The notes beneath the pieces were generated by a model. The model saw only the letters and a list, made by a program, of their open reading frames with translations, was not told where the DNA came from and ran no database searches. Below, one piece after another: positions 59,898-64,000 of a stretch of 64,000 bases of DNA. A program made the position numbers and the translations under genes. Within the stretch, counting starts at the first letter, position 1; the number at the start of each line of letters is the position of its first letter. Source of the DNA: Candidatus Melainabacteria bacterium (GTDB lineage Bacteria > Cyanobacteriota > Vampirovibrionia > Obscuribacterales > Obscuribacteraceae); the NCBI GenBank assembly GCA_027451745.1, contig DAIDIP010000011.1, forward strand, positions 1-64,000, in the 5' to 3' direction.

Positions 59898-60905
59898 GTG
59901 AACAAAGCGACAACAAATAACCACCAAAACAAGAGCACTAAGCTGCGTATTTTAGACCTGGCTAAACAAGTTCTTCAGATTGAAATTGCAGGTATAGGTG
60001 AGGTTCTGTCTCGTCTTGACGACACTTTTGATGCAGCCATTGACTTGTTGTTACATTGTGAAGGCAAGGTGATCATTACTGGATTAGGAAAATCAGGACA
60101 TATTGGCAATAAAATAGCTGCTACTTTTGCTTCTACCGGAGCACCGGCTGTATTTGTACATTCAGCTGAATTGCATCATGGTGATTTTGGGGTTATTGAT
60201 GATCGCGATCTAGTTATAGTTATTTCTGCTTCTGGAGAAACTAATGAGATCAAGTTAGCTCTGGAGCCGCTTAAAAGAGCTGGGCTCAAAATGATTGCAC
60301 TGACTGGAAATTTAGATTCAACTTTGGCTAAATATGCAGATGTAATTTTAAATGTAAATGTTAGCCAGGAAGCTTGTCCATTCAATATAGCTCCAACTGC
60401 CTCAACAACTGCAACTTTAGCCATAGGAGATGCTCTGGCTATAGTACTTATGCAATGCAAAGGTTTTACAGTAAAAGACTTTGCTCGCAGCCACCCTGGT
60501 GGATCAATTGGCAAGCAACTTTTGACTATTGATACTATTATGCGTAGTGGTGAAGCAGTGCCAAAAGTCCAATCAGATGCTGATTATCAACAAATCCTAG
60601 AAGAGATAGAAAAGAAAAAGCTGGGTTTTACAGCTGTATGCGACAGCCAGAACAAACTTATCGGCGTTATTACTGATGGTGATTTACGCCGTGCTTTAAT
60701 CAAATGGAATAAAGATATATTCGAACAAAACGCCAAAAGTATTATGACAGCTAATCCAAAGACAATTGAAGCTAATAGCCTTGCTGTTGAAGCTTTACAT
60801 ATAATGGAGCAATATACCATTGCTGATTTGCTTATTATCGATAAAAATTACTCACCAGTTGGAGTAATTGATTTAAAAGATTTACTCAAAGCCGGCGTAA
60901 TCTAA
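59898..60905 (+). CDS. kdsD: Arabinose-5-phosphate isomerase (KpsF/KdsD)
   Basis: Makes D-arabinose 5-phosphate from ribulose 5-phosphate, first step of Kdo synthesis for LPS. The 335-residue protein has a SIS domain (residues about 30-190: ITGLGKSGHIGNKIAATFASTG, HSAELHHGDFGVI) and two CBS domains (about 215-335: MRSGEAVPKV, GVITDGDLRRAL). Start is GTG 59898. With hldA it indicates an outer membrane with LPS. It draws on the same pentose pool as the pentose-phosphate cluster. Confidence 0.95.
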   Translation: MNKATTNNHQNKSTKLRILDLAKQVLQIEIAGIGEVLSRLDDTFDAAIDLLLHCEGKVIITGLGKSGHIGNKIAATFASTGAPAVFVHSAELHHGDFGVIDDRDLVIVISASGETNEIKLALEPLKRAGLKMIALTGNLDSTLAKYADVILNVNVSQEACPFNIAPTASTTATLAIGDALAIVLMQCKGFTVKDFARSHPGGSIGKQLLTIDTIMRSGEAVPKVQSDADYQQILEEIEKKKLGFTAVCDSQNKLIGVITDGDLRRALIKWNKDIFEQNAKSIMTANPKTIEANSLAVEALHIMEQYTIADLLIIDKNYSPVGVIDLKDLLKAGVI

Positions 60906-60938
60906 GCGTCTAGATCATGGATACAATCGTACAGTGAA

Positions 60939-61847
60939 TTATTTATTAGCGCACAGTTTCGCTTGCCTAATTTCTGCTTCTCGATTTTCTACTATTTGGG
61001 CACGACTATATTTAAAATCAGGATCTCTATACGGAATTCCGGAGTGACTTGATAGTTTTTCATTTTCTTCTTGAGAAAGAAAAAATATGTTTTCATTATC
61101 AACAATTTCTTCTGAATTTTTAAAGGCTATTGTTCCTCCTGATTTTTTGCCCACTGCAATTGTCTTTCTTATTTGTAGTCCACATTGTTTTAAGGCACTG
61201 CGAATCGCATAAGCACTACTATAAGTAATTATTCTGCCATCAGAATTTAATAGCTTTTTATAGAGTTGGAACAAGTCAATTGTCCATAGCTCGGGCATTG
61301 CTATTGGACTAAAGCCATCATGAAAAATACAGTCAAATTGTTCTTCATTTTCTACCAATCTAAGAACAGCACGGCGTAAATCTGCAAATTTAAGTTCTAG
61401 CGAAATTGAAAATGATGAATCGGCTTTGGGATTAAAAGAATAGATAGCCGAATTTTGTAAAGTGTCTAGCATCTGGTTACTATCCAATGTTTGGCAGAGC
61501 AATTTAAATTGCGATTGAGCAAGTATTTCGGGCAATAGTTTGACAATATCTCTATCTCTATCAATAGCAACAATGCGACAAGTTTCTAATACACCGCCCA
61601 AATTGTTTGTATTAAGTTGCTCAAGCAATTCATTGATAAAAACAAAAGTATTGTAGCCAAGTCCAAAACAGCTATCCAATACAGCAATTTGCTTTTGTTT
61701 TTTAACACGTTTTTCCAGGGCGCAGGGCTTTGCATAATTATTTAAAGCTTCTGTATAAGCTCCAGCACGGTTGTGATAAAGCTCGCCGCATTCCGGCTCC
61801 AAACAAGTTATCGAACCATCTTCTGTTGTTATAAATTTGTTGAGCAT
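60939..61847 (-). CDS. MnmC-like tRNA-modifying methyltransferase domain protein
   Basis: A 302-residue protein of the DUF752 group: LYHNRAGAYTEALNNY, LDSCFGLGYNTFVF (SAM-binding loop), FDCIFHDGFSPIAMPELWT (the catalytic Asp motif of MnmC) and ITYSSAYAIRSALKQCG. In MnmC this domain methylates 5-aminomethyluridine at the wobble base; the FAD oxidase domain of bifunctional MnmC is absent here, so the activity needs testing. The start is ATG 61847, with the quinone oxidoreductase gene 12 bases upstream. Confidence 0.85.
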   Translation of the reverse strand: MLNKFITTEDGSITCLEPECGELYHNRAGAYTEALNNYAKPCALEKRVKKQKQIAVLDSCFGLGYNTFVFINELLEQLNTNNLGGVLETCRIVAIDRDRDIVKLLPEILAQSQFKLLCQTLDSNQMLDTLQNSAIYSFNPKADSSFSISLELKFADLRRAVLRLVENEEQFDCIFHDGFSPIAMPELWTIDLFQLYKKLLNSDGRIITYSSAYAIRSALKQCGLQIRKTIAVGKKSGGTIAFKNSEEIVDNENIFFLSQEENEKLSSHSGIPYRDPDFKYSRAQIVENREAEIRQAKLCANK

Positions 61848-61859
61848 AGATAATAAGTA

Positions 61860-62840
61860 TCAATTACAGTCAAGAACAATTTTGCCAAAGTTTTTGTTAC
61901 TGGCTAAATATTTAAGGGCCTGACTGGCTTCTTTCAACGGAAATATTTCATCAATAACAGGCCGCAGTTTTCCGGCAGCGATAAGCGACAGTAAATTTTG
62001 TTCTAAAATATTATTAGCCAATATTTTTTCAGCCAGTGGTCTAGCTCTAAGGGTAGTGCCTTTTAAAAGCAAACGTTTACTTAAAACTTTGCCTAAGTCT
62101 ATATTCGCCATTCTGCCTGCTAAAAGCCCGACCAAAATTATGCGTCCTTTCATAGCTGCACTTTCAATGTCTTCTATTAAATAATCGCCTCCTACCAATT
62201 CTAGAATAACGTTTACACCGGCAGGAAAAATGTTTTGGACAGATTTTGAAAATTTTCCATCCTCAATACAAATTGAATAATCCAATCCAAATGATTCGGC
62301 TTTTTTAAGTTTTTCTTTGGAGCGAGAAGTACCGATTACCGTTACTCCCATATTTTTAGCAATTTGCAAGGCAGTTAAGCCCACACCGCTACCAATAGCA
62401 TTAATCAGCAAAGATTCGCCCATAGATAAATTCATTTGGCTGATTAGTGCATCATAAGAAGTAATACATGCTTCTGGCAATGCAGCAGCTTCTATAAAGC
62501 TTAGATTGTCGGGAATTTTACTTACACATTGGAAATGAACAATAAGTTCTTGTGCATATGCTCCACCGGCAATTAGACCAAATACTCGATCACCAATTTT
62601 CAATTTATCGACAGCTTGACCTATTTCGGTAACTAGTCCGGCAAATTCTAAACCAGGTATATCCTGAGGATAATTAGCAGGCGCTGGGTATTTACCTTTT
62701 GCTTGTAAAAGATCTGCTTGATTAACTCCTACCGCTTTAACTTCCACTTTTATTTGTTCAAATTGAGGACTTACCGCAGGTAAATCAACCATTTCTAAAA
62801 TTGGCTGATCGCTGAAACTTTTTATTTTTATTGCTTTCAT
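61860..62840 (-). CDS. Zinc-independent NAD(P)H:quinone oxidoreductase of the MDR superfamily
   Basis: A 326-residue medium-chain dehydrogenase/reductase: N-terminal GroES-like domain (VNQADLLQAKGKYP, PGLEFAGLV) and Rossmann domain (NAIGSGVGLTALQIA, VIGTSRSKEK, ELVGGDYL). The structural zinc cysteines are absent, as in quinone oxidoreductases of the PIG3/QOR type. Substrate is not known. It lies between the MnmC-like gene and a zinc-ribbon gene on the minus strand, with short gaps, so the three may be cotranscribed. Confidence 0.9.
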   Translation of the reverse strand: MKAIKIKSFSDQPILEMVDLPAVSPQFEQIKVEVKAVGVNQADLLQAKGKYPAPANYPQDIPGLEFAGLVTEIGQAVDKLKIGDRVFGLIAGGAYAQELIVHFQCVSKIPDNLSFIEAAALPEACITSYDALISQMNLSMGESLLINAIGSGVGLTALQIAKNMGVTVIGTSRSKEKLKKAESFGLDYSICIEDGKFSKSVQNIFPAGVNVILELVGGDYLIEDIESAAMKGRIILVGLLAGRMANIDLGKVLSKRLLLKGTTLRARPLAEKILANNILEQNLLSLIAAGKLRPVIDEIFPLKEASQALKYLASNKNFGKIVLDCN

Positions 62841-62846
62841 GTTTTC

Positions 62847-63077
62847 TTATTTCATATACTCGGACCAATATTCTGTACGCTCACGCCAGGGACAAGAATC
62901 ATTGGCACAAATCAACGTTACTTTAGCTGCACCAGTTTCCAGATTGGAATCACCGGCACCATCCCAAACTGAAGCAGTTGTTTCAACAAATTTTTCAAAT
63001 TGTTTAATAGCCTTGCCACAATCAGGACAAACAAATTTTCCTTCTTCTATTGCTTGCTTAAACTCATTTTGCTTCAT
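62847..63077 (-). CDS. Small zinc-ribbon protein
   Basis: A 76-residue protein with two cysteine pairs: CPDC (about 17-20) and a C-terminal CANDSC pair (about 57-62), probably a zinc ribbon. The rest contains TTASVWDGAGDSN and a Trp-rich end (CPWRERTEYWSEYM). It stops six bases before the quinone oxidoreductase start. Function unknown. Confidence 0.65.
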   Translation of the reverse strand: MKQNEFKQAIEEGKFVCPDCGKAIKQFEKFVETTASVWDGAGDSNLETGAAKVTLICANDSCPWRERTEYWSEYMK

Positions 63078-63264
63078 TCACGGCTCCTTTATAAGTCATT
63101 TATCACTATTAATGTACTATTTCTGACAAAGACAGTATTGACATAGGCTATATTTAGAGTTATTCTAAATTTAGTATTCGACCAACTTATTTTAGTATTG
63201 GATCTTCAGTCATTTGACGAGGGGCTACCAATGTATCGGGCTTGCAGCAATAAAGGACGAGGAA

Positions 63265-63726
63265 ATGAAAAAAACAAATCAAACCCAAACCGATAAAAAT
63301 TTACAAACAGCTTTTGCTGGTGAATCAATGGCAAATAGAAAATATTTGTATTTTGCTAAACAAGCAAAAAGATTGGGTAATCTGGAAATAGCAAAACTCT
63401 TTGAAGATACTGCCAATCAAGAAACCGCTCATGCATTCTCCCATTTGGAATTAATATATCCGCCAAATGAATTGAATGTAGCTAAGCTTTTAGAAATAGC
63501 CATTGAAGGCGAGCTATACGAAACTAATCAGATGTATCCAGGATTTGAAAAGACAGCAAAATTAGAAGGCAATCTGGAAGCAGCTATTGAATTTGTAGAA
63601 CAAGCAAAAGAATCTAAAGAGCATGCTTCAATTTTTGCTCAAGCAGCAAAGCGTTTTAATAGTTTGGCTAAAGTGGAAAAATTGCATGCCGACCGCTATC
63701 AAAAGGCATTAAACAATTTGCATTAA
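63265..63726 (+). CDS. Rubrerythrin (diiron domain only)
   Basis: A 153-residue ferritin-like four-helix protein: AFAGESMANRKYLYFAKQA and ETAHAFSHLEL near the N-terminus, and QAKESKEHASIFAQAA with the second Glu/His set. No C-terminal rubredoxin CxxC domain is present. Rubrerythrins reduce hydrogen peroxide. ATG 63265 is preferred to an in-frame start at 63214 because AAGGA lies seven bases upstream. It reads divergently from the zinc-ribbon gene. A stress role beside an aerobic respiratory chain is plausible. Confidence 0.88.
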   Translation: MKKTNQTQTDKNLQTAFAGESMANRKYLYFAKQAKRLGNLEIAKLFEDTANQETAHAFSHLELIYPPNELNVAKLLEIAIEGELYETNQMYPGFEKTAKLEGNLEAAIEFVEQAKESKEHASIFAQAAKRFNSLAKVEKLHADRYQKALNNLH

Positions 63727-63736
63727 GGTCAAAATG

Positions 63737-64000
63737 TTATTGCGTAGCTAAACTAATCTTAGTTCCATTTGCCGAAGCGCAAGTTTCGTTATATTTTTCT
63801 GAAGATAAATTATTAGCTTCATCAACATTGCTTCCACCAATAGAGCGATGATGGGGAAGCTTCAAGAATGCTGCCAAAATTGTTCGCCTTTCTTTAGTTG
63901 AAGGATGTTCACTGACAGCTAAAATTCGCTGGCGTAAGGCCATAAGAGTTTTAGGTAATTCGTTTTTTACACCTTCTCTGATAATCCACTGTGGCACTGG
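63737..64000 (-). CDS. C-terminal part of an unidentified protein, continues past window
   Basis: The minus-strand frame is open to the window edge, so the GTG at 63997 need not be the start. The visible 87 residues include ALRQRILAVSEHPSTKERRTILAAFLKLPHHR and a polar Asn/Ser-rich tail (cut in quotation). I recognise no family. It is convergent with rubrerythrin, ten bases away. Confidence 0.45.
   Translation of the reverse strand, partial: PVPQWIIREGVKNELPKTLMALRQRILAVSEHPSTKERRTILAAFLKLPHHRSIGGSNVDEANNLSSEKYNETCASANGTKISLATQ

Overview
The window reads as a chromosomal segment of a low-GC, Gram-negative, aerobically respiring bacterium that is probably a non-photosynthetic relative of Cyanobacteria (Melainabacteria/Vampirovibrionia, perhaps Obscuribacterales-like). 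This is inference from gene content. There is a HAS-barrel protein of a type I associate with cyanobacteria, a DUF4330 protein, MinC-MinD-MinE, an IctB/WaaL-like membrane protein and a split glycine decarboxylase P-protein. There are also LPS-precursor genes (heptose kinase hldA and Kdo-pathway kpsF/kdsD) and a cbb3 oxidase, but no photosynthesis genes. TTG and GTG start codons are frequent.

Layout. 1-2555: the 3' part of an IS66 element with a frameshifted tnpC, inserted into an IS481-type transposase whose N-terminal fragment remains. 2866-3114: tRNA-Val(GAC) and tRNA-Cys(GCA). 3257-10331: a lipoprotein, HAS-barrel protein, fmt, a slipin, hldA with a long N-terminal extension, DUF4330 and an O-antigen-ligase-like protein. 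10739-15139: a large TadG-like protein, secreted proteins of unknown function and DUF2203. 15359-24129, minus strand: a respiratory operon. In transcription order it holds ccoN, a ccoO-ccoP fusion, two small cbb3-associated proteins, a diheme cytochrome c, a Rieske protein, a 609-aa cytochrome b, two small membrane proteins, a second cytochrome b fused to a 2[4Fe-4S] ferredoxin, an MvhD/FlpD-like protein and an overlooked 40-aa membrane peptide. 24333-42171: pth, gcvPA, lepB, a GAF/HD-GYP protein, a degenerate RNase J paralogue, lysC, a branched-chain aminotransferase, rnhA, alaS, nadK, murT and a kinase-TPR protein. 42193-48241: a pentose-phosphate/glucose-6-phosphate cluster (pgl divergent from rpiA-tal-pgi-zwf). 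48286-64000: patatin, a LolA/DUF1571-like protein, cdd, a TPR protein, nagA, minCDE-rodA, a UbiA prenyltransferase, a Ser/Thr kinase, kpsF, an MnmC-like methyltransferase, a quinone oxidoreductase and rubrerythrin.

The most unusual system is the respiratory operon. The cytochrome b next to the Rieske protein keeps both bL haem histidines (H103, H221) but has Arg117 and Tyr235 where the bH ligands should be. The second cytochrome b has all four histidines and carries a ferredoxin domain plus an MvhD partner. Together they suggest an expanded complex III in which the low-potential electron is passed to a second cytochrome b and an iron-sulfur relay instead of an internal bH haem. The motifs are read from the sequence; the electron route is inference.

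Other points of note are a nine-A tract that splits pgi into two frames, an RNase J paralogue without its metal-binding motif, a hairpin that buries the cdd ribosome binding site, and a coding-like stretch without a start codon at 15139-15342.
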